This document shows positions 8,256-15,868 of a stretch of 64,000 nucleotides of DNA, piece after piece. The stretch's first letter is position 1; each line of letters opens with the position of its first letter. The translations under genes and the position numbers were made by a program. The notes under the pieces were generated by a model, which ran no database searches, had not been told where the DNA came from, and was given only the letters and a program-made list of their open reading frames with translations. The DNA comes from Variovorax fucosicus (GTDB lineage Bacteria; Pseudomonadota; Gammaproteobacteria; Burkholderiales; Burkholderiaceae_C). The stretch lies in the NCBI RefSeq assembly GCF_030316825.1, contig NZ_JASZYU010000001.1, positions 1,674,001-1,738,000 on the forward strand, given 5' to 3'.

Positions 8256-8705
8256 ATGTTGCTCGCGCGAATCAGGAAGTGGGTTGCTAACCACTGTTTG
8301 CGGTGGTGCTGGGCAGGTGTTGCCATGGTGCTGCTGCTGCCGTTCATTGCGGCGCACTACCGCTGCGATGGTCTCGAGGACGAGCCGATGCTCAGACTGC
8401 ACATCGCGGGCGAAGCGGTGCAGTTCGAGCCCGACAATCGCGCCGATCATCCGTCCGATCACGAAACCACCGTGTTCGCGCAGACCCCGGCGACCCTCAA
8501 GCACCCCGACGCGCTCAATCTCGCGCTGAACACCCTCATGGCCGCAGTTCTGGCGATGCTCCCGCTGGTACTTGCGATGGTGCGTCTGGTCATGCCTATT
8601 GTGCGCACGACCCCAGAGCGTGTGCCGACGCACAGTGATCCACCACCTCCTGTGGAGCCTTGGCGACGTTTGCCGCCCACCACCGCGCCACCTTTCATTG
8701 CCTGA
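8256..8705 (+). CDS. unknown membrane protein in lipid A-modification group
   Basis: 149 residues, not recognised. One N-terminal membrane helix (CWAGVAMVLLLPFIAAHY) is followed by an acidic, His-rich stretch of about 60 residues (PMLRLHIAGEAVQFEPDNRADHPSDHETTVF), a second helix (LNTLMAAVLAMLPLVLAMVRLVMPIV) and a Pro-rich tail. A periplasmic loop between two helices is the likely topology. Lying between eptA and the third PAP2 gene, it may assist envelope modification, but nothing in the sequence assigns an activity. Confidence 0.6.
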   Translation: MLLARIRKWVANHCLRWCWAGVAMVLLLPFIAAHYRCDGLEDEPMLRLHIAGEAVQFEPDNRADHPSDHETTVFAQTPATLKHPDALNLALNTLMAAVLAMLPLVLAMVRLVMPIVRTTPERVPTHSDPPPPVEPWRRLPPTTAPPFIA

Positions 8706-8817
8706 GAAGCGAACGACGCCGCGCGCGTCGCATCTCCTCGCTGCCTGACCTCGCACGACGTCGTGACGTGCTCCGTCGCATCCGCAGCTTGGCCTTCCTT
8801 GCCGAAAGGTTCTGACC

Positions 8818-8904
8818 ATGTCCAATTTCCTGGGGTGCGCATGCCGCATGGGGCGTCGCCCTGCGTCTGTGCTTTCTTTCATCTTGACCGGGGTCGCGCC
8901 ATGA
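8818..8904 (+). CDS. possible 28-residue leader peptide coupled to PAP2 gene
   Basis: MSNFLGCACRMGRRPASVLSF then ILTGVAP; GAAAGG lies 9 bases upstream, and its stop overlaps the ATG of the PAP2 gene at 8901 as ATGA. That arrangement fits a small translated leader. It is short, unrecognised and could be chance, so it is offered as a candidate only. Confidence 0.25.
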   Translation: MSNFLGCACRMGRRPASVLSFILTGVAP

Positions 8905-9482
8905 ATGCGCTGAACCTCACGCTCTTCCACTGGCTCACGGCGGGCAGCGATCCCGTGCCGTGGCTGCTTTCCGTCGCCGGGGCTTGCGCGCTTTGGGGCA
9001 GTTGGTTAAGCGCGGCCATCCTCTTAGTTACCCTGTGGCGATACCGTGCCGACCGGGCTTACGTGTGCATCGTTGCGGCTGCGGCGGGATTGACATCGCT
9101 GCTGTCGCACGCCATTGCGATGTCTCTTGACCTACCCCGCCCCTTCGCACTCGGGCTGGCGCCAGCATATATCGCGCACGGGGGTCGCGGCTCATTGCCA
9201 AGCACGCACGCGGCCGTGATGTTCATGGTGGCGCTGGCCTTCACGTTGCGCCCCACCCTGCGCCGGTGGGGCGGTCCGCTGCTGGCGCTGGCGGCCATCA
9301 CCGGATGGGCCCGGGTGTACGTGGGCGTCCATTTCCCTCTCGACATCGCCGCGGGCCTGCTGCTTGGTGCGCTGATCGCTGGCGCGGTCGTCATAGGTTG
9401 TTGGCTGGTTCATTTTTTCACGCTTCGAATGCAACGACACACGGGCACACGGGAGGCGGGTTCGCCATGGAGGCATTCATGA
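8901..9482 (+). CDS. PAP2-type membrane phosphatase
   Basis: 193 residues with about six membrane helices. The second and third PAP2 motifs are intact: SLPSTHAAVMF and WARVYVGVHFPLD. The first has R-P preserved (LDLPRPF), but Ala/Met occupy the place of the usual Lys. The start at 8901 is taken because the longer frame begins with non-membrane sequence. Its TGA overlaps the ATG of the GT2 gene (ATGA at 9479), so it is probably made together with the sugar-transfer enzymes. It may dephosphorylate lipid A or the polyprenyl carrier. Confidence 0.85.
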   Translation: MNALNLTLFHWLTAGSDPVPWLLSVAGACALWGSWLSAAILLVTLWRYRADRAYVCIVAAAAGLTSLLSHAIAMSLDLPRPFALGLAPAYIAHGGRGSLPSTHAAVMFMVALAFTLRPTLRRWGGPLLALAAITGWARVYVGVHFPLDIAAGLLLGALIAGAVVIGCWLVHFFTLRMQRHTGTREAGSPWRHS

Positions 9483-10507
9483 ATTCTTCGACGAATATCA
9501 GGCTGCAGAGCGAGGCAGCCACCAGAATCGTCGATGGGCTTGGACTGACGGGAGAGCGGCAGAACAAGGCCGTCTCCTGCGTCATTCCATGCTTCAACGA
9601 GGGCGTTAATCTGCGGCAGCTGTTGCCTCGACTCGAAGAAATCCTATGGGCTACCAATTTGCGTTGGGAAATCATCGTCGTAGACGACGGCAGCACCGAC
9701 GACACGGAGGAAGTCGCGCGCGCCTGGTGTGAGCTTCCCGGTTTTCGCTGCATCTCGCTGTCGCGCAATTTCGGCAAGGAAGCCGCCCTCACCGCGGGCC
9801 TGGCCGCTGCCACCGGCGACGCCGTGGTGCTGCTCGATGGCGACCTACAGCACTCGCCCGGCCTCATCCAAAAGATGATCGCCCAGTGGCTGGCCGGTGC
9901 CGAAGTGGTGTACGCAGTGCGCGAGGCGCGCACCGACGAAAGCCGGTTCAAGCAATTCGGCAGCAGCCTCTTCTACCGCCTGCTCGACACCTCGGATAGG
10001 TTCGCCGTCCCCAAGGATGCAGGCGACTTTCGCCTGATGGACCGCAAGGTGGTCGATGCACTCATGAGCCTGTCCGAGCGCAGCCGCTTTATGAAGGGCC
10101 TGTATGCCTGGGTGGGCTTCCGCGCCGTTGCCATACCTTACACACCTGCGCCGCGCGCGCAGGGTGTTAGCACCTTCAATGCGCAGCGCCTGGTACGGCT
10201 GGCCATCGACGGGCTCACCGCCTTCACGACCTGGCCGCTGCGCATGGTCAGTGTGGTCGGACTGATGTTTGCGCTGTCTGCCATCGGCTACGGCCTCTAC
10301 GTGACCATCGACTACCTCCTGTTCGGCAACGCGGTCTCCGGCTGGACCACTATCGTCGTGAGCCTGATGTTCTTCATCGGCGTGCAGATGATCTCCACGG
10401 GTATCGTGGGCGAATACATCGCGCGCATCTACGAGGAGGTCAAGGGCCGCCCGTTGTACGTGGTGAGCCGGGAGCACGGAACCGGTCTGAAGAACGGCAC
10501 GCCATGA
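9479..10507 (+). CDS. ArnC/FlmF2-like polyprenyl-phosphate glycosyltransferase (GT2)
   Basis: 342 residues. The GT-A domain (about 20-240) carries SCVIPCFNEG, WEIIVVDDGSTDDTE, LSRNFGKEAALTAGL and the DxD-type VVLLDGDLQHSPG; two C-terminal helices (VSVVGLMFALSAIGYGLYVTI and IVVSLMFFIGVQMISTGIVGEYI) anchor it. This is the ArnC/DPM1 layout: a sugar is moved from a nucleotide donor to undecaprenyl phosphate on the inner face of the membrane. ATG 9479 overlaps the PAP2 stop; ATG 9467 is the alternative. The stop overlaps the GT83 start (ATGA). The deacetylase two genes on suggests an N-acetylated amino sugar, as for FlmF2 in Francisella. Confidence 0.85.
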   Translation: MNSSTNIRLQSEAATRIVDGLGLTGERQNKAVSCVIPCFNEGVNLRQLLPRLEEILWATNLRWEIIVVDDGSTDDTEEVARAWCELPGFRCISLSRNFGKEAALTAGLAAATGDAVVLLDGDLQHSPGLIQKMIAQWLAGAEVVYAVREARTDESRFKQFGSSLFYRLLDTSDRFAVPKDAGDFRLMDRKVVDALMSLSERSRFMKGLYAWVGFRAVAIPYTPAPRAQGVSTFNAQRLVRLAIDGLTAFTTWPLRMVSVVGLMFALSAIGYGLYVTIDYLLFGNAVSGWTTIVVSLMFFIGVQMISTGIVGEYIARIYEEVKGRPLYVVSREHGTGLKNGTP

Positions 10508-12087
10508 AAGCCAACGAATCCGACCTCTGGGTTTCCCCTCGCCTCCTGTGGTTCGTGCTGGCGCTCTTCGCGTGGCTGCTGGCGACGGCATGGGCCCGCC
10601 CCTTGATGGCGCCCGACGAGGGCCGCTACGGCAGCGTCGCGCTGGCCATGCTGAACTCAGGCGACTGGCTGGTACCGCGGCTCGACGGCCTGCCTTTCTT
10701 CCACAAGCCGCCGCTGTTCTACTGGATCGGGGCTGCGGCGATGTCGGTGACGGGCCCGGTGGAATGGGCGGCGCGGCTGCCCTCGGTGCTCGGTGCGGTC
10801 GCGGGCGCGACGGCGCTGTATCTTTTCCTTCGCCGTTGGTCGACGCCACACGTAGCGCTGCTGTCGACCGTGGTGCTGGTGACCACGCCTTATTTTTTCC
10901 TGGGCGCGCAGTTCGCCAACCTCGACATGCTGGTGGCGGGATGCATCGCGTGCACAGTGCTGCTGGCGGCCGGGGCTGCATTGGCGAAGGAGCGTGGAGA
11001 GCCATGGCGAGCGCTGCTCGCGGGCGCTTACCTGTTCGCCGCAGCCGGGCTGCTGGCCAAGGGTCTCATCGGCCTCGTGCTCCCCGCGATGATCGTGACG
11101 ATCTGGTGCGCCGTGACACACCGGCTCGCGGCGCTGCAGCTCGCTTTGTGGTTGCCGGGCTGGGCCCTGCTGCTAGTCCTTGCCGGTCCATGGTTCGTGC
11201 TCATGCAGGTGAGGTACCCAGGGTTCTTCGACTACTTCGTCGTGACGCAGCACTTCCGGCGCTTCGCTTCGTCGGGCTTCAACAACGAGCAGGGCTTCTG
11301 GTTCTACCTGCCGGTGCTGGCTGGACTGACGCTGCCGTGGTTCGCCTGGATGCTGGTGCCACGCGGCAAGGATGACGAAACGCGTGCCGAGCGCTGCGAT
11401 GTTGACTGGCTGATGTGGATATGGCTCGCGGTGATCGTTGTGTTCTTCTCAGTGCCGCGCTCCAAGCTCGTGGGATACGTGCTGCCGGCACTCCCGCCGC
11501 TGGCCTACGTGATCGCACAGCGCGTGTTCGCGGGTCGTTCACGTTATGCGCTACGGACCCCGTTGCTCGCGACCGCGCTGGTGGCCGTCGCGGTGTGCGT
11601 GGCTTGTGTGCCGATTGTCGCGATCTACTCGGCACCGCCCGGCACTCGCCTGAGACTGCCTGCCGGCATGTCGGTCGCGCCCGGCGAGCGGGTGCTGATG
11701 GTCGACAGCTACGACTACGAGATCCCCTTCTACTGGAATCTGCGCGAGCCAGTGCTGGTATCGGACGATTGGGAGGCCGCGGCACGCGACACGCGCGACA
11801 ACTGGCGCAAGGAACTCTCCGATGCGGGGCGCTTCGAACCGGCGCGCACTGCTGCGACGTTGCTGAACCGAACCCAGCTGGCTTACACGCTCTGCGTGCC
11901 CCGCGCCACCTGGATTGTCGGGCCGAACTTCGCGCAGCTCACCAATCCCTGGCTGGCTCGCGCCCAGTTGGTGGTGGTCAACGATGCCCTTGCCGCATGG
12001 CGGTTCCCAGGGAGTGCCTCCAGCGACCCGCATTGCTTGACCTCCGCGTCCGCTGCACCAGCCTCCAATGCGGCCGGCAATGACTGA
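10504..12087 (+). CDS. ArnT/FlmK-like lipid A glycosyltransferase (GT83)
   Basis: 527 residues and about twelve membrane helices. The ArnT/PMT family signatures are MAPDEGRYGSVALAML (acidic DE at about residues 38-39 in the first periplasmic loop) and FFHKPPLFYW. The C-terminal periplasmic part (from about 395) includes RVLMVDSYDYEIPFYW. These enzymes take an amino sugar from undecaprenyl phosphate and attach it to lipid A phosphate in the periplasm. The gene is coupled to the GT2 gene by ATGA and overlaps the deacetylase start. The donor could be aminoarabinose, but no arnABD genes are seen here; a hexosamine is more likely given the ChbG-type neighbour. Confidence 0.87.
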   Translation: MKANESDLWVSPRLLWFVLALFAWLLATAWARPLMAPDEGRYGSVALAMLNSGDWLVPRLDGLPFFHKPPLFYWIGAAAMSVTGPVEWAARLPSVLGAVAGATALYLFLRRWSTPHVALLSTVVLVTTPYFFLGAQFANLDMLVAGCIACTVLLAAGAALAKERGEPWRALLAGAYLFAAAGLLAKGLIGLVLPAMIVTIWCAVTHRLAALQLALWLPGWALLLVLAGPWFVLMQVRYPGFFDYFVVTQHFRRFASSGFNNEQGFWFYLPVLAGLTLPWFAWMLVPRGKDDETRAERCDVDWLMWIWLAVIVVFFSVPRSKLVGYVLPALPPLAYVIAQRVFAGRSRYALRTPLLATALVAVAVCVACVPIVAIYSAPPGTRLRLPAGMSVAPGERVLMVDSYDYEIPFYWNLREPVLVSDDWEAAARDTRDNWRKELSDAGRFEPARTAATLLNRTQLAYTLCVPRATWIVGPNFAQLTNPWLARAQLVVVNDALAAWRFPGSASSDPHCLTSASAAPASNAAGND

Positions 12088-12973
12088 GGCCATCGGGCTC
12101 GGGGCAGTCGCGATGCAGGAGATCTGCATATGCGCCGACGATTTCGGTCTAGGCGCCGGCGTCAACACGGCGGTCGTTGACCTGGCCGAGCGCGGCAAGA
12201 TTTCCGCCACCAGCGGCATGGTGCGGCGCAGCGCCTGGGTGGACGGCGCGCGGATGCTGCGCCGCATTGCCCCCGAACAGCTCGAAGTCGGCCTGCACCT
12301 TGATCTCACCCGGCCGTCGCAGGGGGATGGAGCCGAGCCCGGTTTGGCGGGACTGCTCTTGCAAACCTACACACGAACGGTGTTCGTGGAAGGACTGAGG
12401 TCCGACGTTTGCGACCAGCTCACGCGCTTCGAGGACGCCATGGGATGCGCACCCGCCTTCATCGACGGTCATCGGCACGTGCACCAGTTTCCGGTGGTGC
12501 GCGAGGTGCTGGTCGAGGAGATCTCTAGGCGTTATCCAACGTCGCCGCCATGGCTGCGCAGCACAGAGCCCGGCGGCCCACTGCGGCGAGAGGGCCTGAA
12601 GGCTCGGATGATCCACGCGCTCGGCGGCTCTACCCTGCAACAGCAGGCCCGCTCTCGCGGCATCCCCTGCAGCCGCGGACTTCTGGGTGTGTATGACTTT
12701 GATGGCGACGCCGGCGCCTATCGGAGCCGACTGGACTACTGGCTGCGCACCGCCCGCACAGGCGACGTGCTGATGTGCCACCCATCTGCTGCCCCTTTTG
12801 CAGCGGATCCCCACGCGAATGCCCGGCTCCAAGAGTACGAGGAGTTGGGCGCAATCGACTTCCCCTGGCACAGCGGAACCGGCAGCGTTCGGCCGGTGAC
12901 CCTGACGCGATTGTTGCGGGCCGGTCTGGCGATGTCGAAACAGCGCGGAATTTCGACTCGCTCGGCGAGTTGA
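12068..12973 (+). CDS. ChbG/HpnK (YdjC) family deacetylase, NaxD-like
   Basis: Up to 301 residues. Metal and catalytic residues of the family are visible: the Asp pair in ICADDFGLGAGVN, GLHLDLT, and the two His in FIDGHRHVHQFPVV, with DVLMCHPS near the end. ChbG-type enzymes remove N-acetyl groups from sugars; NaxD of Francisella deacetylates a GalNAc-phospholipid before transfer to lipid A. The family usually starts a few residues before the ADDFG motif, so ATG 12113 may be the true start; 12068 and 12080 overlap the GT83 end and suggest coupling. It is the last gene of the envelope group; the I78 remnant follows. Confidence 0.82.
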   Translation: MRPAMTEAIGLGAVAMQEICICADDFGLGAGVNTAVVDLAERGKISATSGMVRRSAWVDGARMLRRIAPEQLEVGLHLDLTRPSQGDGAEPGLAGLLLQTYTRTVFVEGLRSDVCDQLTRFEDAMGCAPAFIDGHRHVHQFPVVREVLVEEISRRYPTSPPWLRSTEPGGPLRREGLKARMIHALGGSTLQQQARSRGIPCSRGLLGVYDFDGDAGAYRSRLDYWLRTARTGDVLMCHPSAAPFAADPHANARLQEYEELGAIDFPWHSGTGSVRPVTLTRLLRAGLAMSKQRGISTRSAS

Positions 12974-13042
12974 TCCGGCGACACTCTGAATCCCTGCTCA
13001 ATCGCCGCTGAAGCTGAACAACAACCACGTCGCGACGCCGGC

Positions 13043-13147
13043 CGACGCATCAGCCTACCGCTGCTGGAAGAACTGCGCCAGCGCACGGGTGCCCAGCGCG
13101 CACTCGCGAAGCGGATCGATGGCCCCCAGGCCGCGGCGGCGGGGTAA
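13043..13147 (+). pseudogene. decayed fragment of an I78-type peptidase inhibitor gene
   Basis: Read from 13043, the frame gives RRISLPLLEELRQRTG then AQRALAKRIDGPQ and a short Ala run to TAA at 13147. This matches the middle of the I78 inhibitor at 61086-61418 (QRISLPLLEELRQRTG, then ARRARAQRIDDPQ). By eye about 70 of 81 aligned bases agree. There is no start codon, signal peptide or C-terminal GRIxxVRC part, so this is a truncated remnant. It lies at the junction between the NaxD-like gene and unrelated small genes, which may mark a recombination edge. Confidence 0.7.
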
Positions 13148-13214
13148 AAGAGCGACCCTCTACGAGCGACGGAGAAAAGTGCACGTTTCGCGCTCCCGAT
13201 GCTTAACGACTGTC

Positions 13215-13496
13215 ATGTCGATTGACCGTTGCGACTTCGAGTGGCCAATCGCAATCACCGCAGGTGGATTGAAGGAGGCGCTACGCCTTGCAGAAACATC
13301 GGCACCCGCTGTTTGGTGTGGTGCGGATGCAATCTCCGATGCGGACTACGCCTTGTTGAAAGGCAAGAGTCTTTCGCGATTCAGCTACGAATTGGGCGCT
13401 CGCGACCCTGAGGTGCTTGAGGAGGCGCTTGATACCATCGACCAGCATCATCCCAATGAGGTGGTCTGGGTCGAGGGTACGCCTACACGGGCCTGA
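13215..13496 (+). CDS. hypothetical protein
   Basis: 93 residues from ATG 13215, acidic, no membrane segment: begins MSIDRCDFEWPIAITAGGLK and ends HHPNEVVWVEGTPTRA. Not recognised. The longer frame to 13089 would run over the I78 remnant, so the internal ATG is preferred. A convincing ribosome site is lacking. It precedes a small membrane peptide frame and a DUF4440-like gene in the same direction. Confidence 0.5.
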   Translation: MSIDRCDFEWPIAITAGGLKEALRLAETSAPAVWCGADAISDADYALLKGKSLSRFSYELGARDPEVLEEALDTIDQHHPNEVVWVEGTPTRA

Positions 13497-13508
13497 CCGA
13501 AACTGGCA

Positions 13509-13619
13509 ATGAGCAGACGGGTCCGCGTCGAAATCGCCCTGCTACTTGCAGCGGCTGGTTTGACTGCGATAGGTACATGGCTGGGACGTGAACTTTCCAA
13601 AAACCTCAATGGAACCTGA
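13509..13619 (+). CDS. possible 36-residue membrane peptide
   Basis: A short frame giving a basic start (MSRRVRVE), one membrane helix (IALLLAAAGLTAIGTWLG) and a polar tail. It starts 13 bases after the hypothetical gene and overlaps the DUF4440-like start by 11 bases, which is how coupled genes look. There is no clear ribosome site and no recognised family. Confidence 0.35.
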   Translation: MSRRVRVEIALLLAAAGLTAIGTWLGRELSKNLNGT

Positions 13620-13881
13620 TCGAACGACCGAAGCACGATTGCTGGATGTGCAGGCCGAACTGCAAGCGCTTGAGCCGACCACTGAAGACGAAGCTTCCTG
13701 GGAGGCCAGGGAGTTCTTCTGCCAGGAGCTCGCGCCAGCCAACTACCTGCTCACGTACACCCTCCATCAGGGCCACCGGGTGACCCGAAGAGCGACGTTG
13801 TGGCGCCGGGTTTCGGAGCGGTGGCAAGTCGTCTATCACCAGGGAACCCCGGTGGCGGGCGCCAACATTGGGGGCGCATAA
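13609..13881 (+). CDS. DUF4440-like (NTF2 fold) protein, shortened
   Basis: 90 residues. The start LLDVQAELQALEPTTEDEA and the end LLTYTLHQGHRVTRRATLWRRVSERWQVVYHQGTPV are the two ends of a DUF4440/SnoaL-like domain (L-x2-L-E-P, then the A-x-LWRR...W-x-V/M-x-HQGTP strands). About 35 residues that normally sit between them, carrying part of the sheet and the pocket, seem to be absent. It may be an in-frame deletion derivative or a compact subfamily. Function of the family is varied, so none is assigned. Confidence 0.6.
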   Translation: MEPDRTTEARLLDVQAELQALEPTTEDEASWEAREFFCQELAPANYLLTYTLHQGHRVTRRATLWRRVSERWQVVYHQGTPVAGANIGGA

Positions 13882-13934
13882 GGGGCCAAGCCGACAAAGC
13901 GGAAGTGTGCCAAGCGCCTGCTGCGCCTGACGGA

Positions 13935-14480
13935 TCAGCGCCAATCATCCTCTGGAAAGCGGACGCCTCCGGTTGGGTTCTTTCGCGGCCCCCCCATGGC
14001 TTCGGACATCGAAGACACCACGGCGGCCCATTCCTCGCCTGTCAGCAACAGTGCGGTTTGCGAGTGGAGCAGCGTGTCCTCCCGCTCCAGGTGGGCGGCC
14101 ATCAGCCGGCGATGCTCCTGCAGCAGGGTTTCGGCGGTTCTGGCTGCGCCCATGTCGCCCGATCCGGCCAGCTTCAACGCGGCTTTCGACTGCGAGAGCA
14201 GGTCGTCGCAGTGCCGGCTTTCCAGTTCGAGCTCATTGAGCAGTTCGTCTGCCTCGGCCGACCTGCCACGCATGGTCTCGAGCAGCACGACGCCCTTGGG
14301 GCGGTGCGTTGTTTCTTCGAATGCCTGAAAGTGCTCGACGAGTTCGACGAGCGACGCGGCCTGCGATTGCGGGTGCGCCCAACCGCCGGATTTCAGCGTG
14401 CCGTCGACCCGCGTCGACAACTCGCGCATGCGAGCGTGCTCGGCTCGCAAGATGGCCCACGCACATTCGGCCGCCAACAT
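13935..14480 (-). CDS. hemerythrin-like helical protein
   Basis: 181 residues, all helical. The His/Glu pattern is that of hemerythrin-like HHE cation-binding proteins: ILRAEHARMREL, LVELVEHFQAFEETTHRPKGVVLLETM, ELESRHCDDLL, LLQEHRRLMAAHLEREDTLLH. Such proteins bind a di-iron centre and are linked to oxygen, NO or iron handling. The start at 14480 has GGGGATG upstream; the long frame beyond it is antisense-type noise. It faces no obvious partner; the rhodanese gene upstream on the same strand ends 140 bases away. Confidence 0.8.
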   Translation of the reverse strand: MLAAECAWAILRAEHARMRELSTRVDGTLKSGGWAHPQSQAASLVELVEHFQAFEETTHRPKGVVLLETMRGRSAEADELLNELELESRHCDDLLSQSKAALKLAGSGDMGAARTAETLLQEHRRLMAAHLEREDTLLHSQTALLLTGEEWAAVVSSMSEAMGGPRKNPTGGVRFPEDDWR

Positions 14481-14620
14481 GTTTTCATCCCCTTTGAGCC
14501 GGTCTGCCCCTGCGGGCCTGCCGGGAGGTTCGATCCTGCCAACAGGGTACTTGTACAGCGTTGCGGCCGGCGCTGCAACGTGGCCTTCCCCCGGTGGCCG
14601 GTGAGCTCGATCGACCCGCC

Positions 14621-15868
14621 TCAGATCACCCGGAAGTGGTGCGTGCCGTCGCGCGCGAGTTGCGCGACCAGGCCGAACTCCCAGTCGAGGTAGGCCTGCA
14701 TCGCTTCGGCCGGGGCATCGGTGCCCTCGTAGGGGCGGCGGTAGCGTTGTGCGCCGACTGAGTGAACCGCGCCCGGCGCACCGGTTTCGCTGAACGCGGC
14801 GGCATCGACGGGCGCGAGCACATGCACGTCCCAGCCCATCTGAGCGAGCCACGATGCGGTCATCGGCGCGCGCACGGCGTCGTCGTCCGCAAGCACGATG
14901 CGCGCGCCGCGCACCGGCACGTGGTGGTCGGTTTCCTGGACCAGCTGGCCGCCCGGCGCACTGGCGAAGCCGGGCAGGTGCCCGGCCGCGTATTCGTCGG
15001 GCGTGCGCACGTCGAATCGGTACAGCGTGCGGTCGGGCGCCTCGAGCGAATGCAGGGCGGCCAGCGCGATCCATTGAACGCCGGCGCGCTCGGCCACGCC
15101 GCGCGCATCGGCCTGCGCCTGTGTGCGGATGGCCTCGCCGAGCACGGTCGGTGCGCGCCGCACCGCCCCCTGGTCGAGCACCTGCCCCGCCAGCTTCCAG
15201 CCGATGGTGCCGTTGCGCAAGGCCGCCACCGGGTTCGGAATGCCGGCGTTCACCAGCGACTGCGTGCCGATGATGCTGCGCGTGCGGCCGGCGCAATTGA
15301 CGATGACCTGCGTGGCCGGATCGGGCGCGAGCGCGCGCACGCGCAGCACCAGCTCGGCGCCCGGCACGCTGGTGGCCGTGGGGATGCTCATGGTCTGGTA
15401 CTCGTCGAAGCGGCGCGCGTCGAGCACGACCACGTTCGCCTGCCCGTCGACCAGTGCCTTCACCTCCTGCGCCGACAGCGACGGCGTGTGGCGCTCGTGC
15501 TCGACCAGCTCACCGAAGGACTTGCTCGGCACGTTGACATCGCGGAACAGCTCGCCGCCGGCCTCGCGCCAGCCTTCGAGACCGCCTTCGAGCCGGTGCA
15601 CGCGGGTGTAGCCCAGCGCGGCGAACAGGGCGGCGGCGCGCGGCACCAGGTCTTCGCCCGCATCGTCCTCGCCATAGAGCACGATCAACGTGTCATGGCG
15701 CGGAATGCGGCGCCGCGCATCGGGCTCGATGCGCGAGAGCGGCAGGTTGGCGGCCCAGAGCGGATGGGCCTGTGCGAAGGGATGCTCTTCGCGCAGGTCG
15801 ATCAGGGCGATCTCGCGGCGGGCGAGCAGGTGGGCGCGCACGTCCGCGAAAGAGAGGGTGTCGGTCAT
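14621..15868 (-). CDS. multi-domain rhodanese protein
   Basis: 415 residues with three rhodanese-like modules (about 1-110, 125-235 and 265-365) and a C-terminal extension (YEGTDAPAEAMQAYLDWEFGLVAQLARDGTHHF). Only the second has the active-site Cys loop (VIVNCAGRTRSI); the equivalents in the first (LIVLYGEDDAGEDL) and third (RIVLADDDAVRAP) lack Cys. Rhodaneses move sulfane sulfur. The ATG overlaps the stop of the cysteine dioxygenase gene (ATGA), and the C-terminal YLDWEFGL segment is typical of sulfur-metabolism rhodaneses that travel with it. It is last in the leftward sulfur operon. Confidence 0.85.
   Translation of the reverse strand: MTDTLSFADVRAHLLARREIALIDLREEHPFAQAHPLWAANLPLSRIEPDARRRIPRHDTLIVLYGEDDAGEDLVPRAAALFAALGYTRVHRLEGGLEGWREAGGELFRDVNVPSKSFGELVEHERHTPSLSAQEVKALVDGQANVVVLDARRFDEYQTMSIPTATSVPGAELVLRVRALAPDPATQVIVNCAGRTRSIIGTQSLVNAGIPNPVAALRNGTIGWKLAGQVLDQGAVRRAPTVLGEAIRTQAQADARGVAERAGVQWIALAALHSLEAPDRTLYRFDVRTPDEYAAGHLPGFASAPGGQLVQETDHHVPVRGARIVLADDDAVRAPMTASWLAQMGWDVHVLAPVDAAAFSETGAPGAVHSVGAQRYRRPYEGTDAPAEAMQAYLDWEFGLVAQLARDGTHHFRVI

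Noticed and set aside
10504..12087. Aminoarabinose transferase ArnT as a firm assignment
   Set aside because: The family fits, but no aminoarabinose synthesis genes are seen and the neighbouring deacetylase points to a hexosamine.
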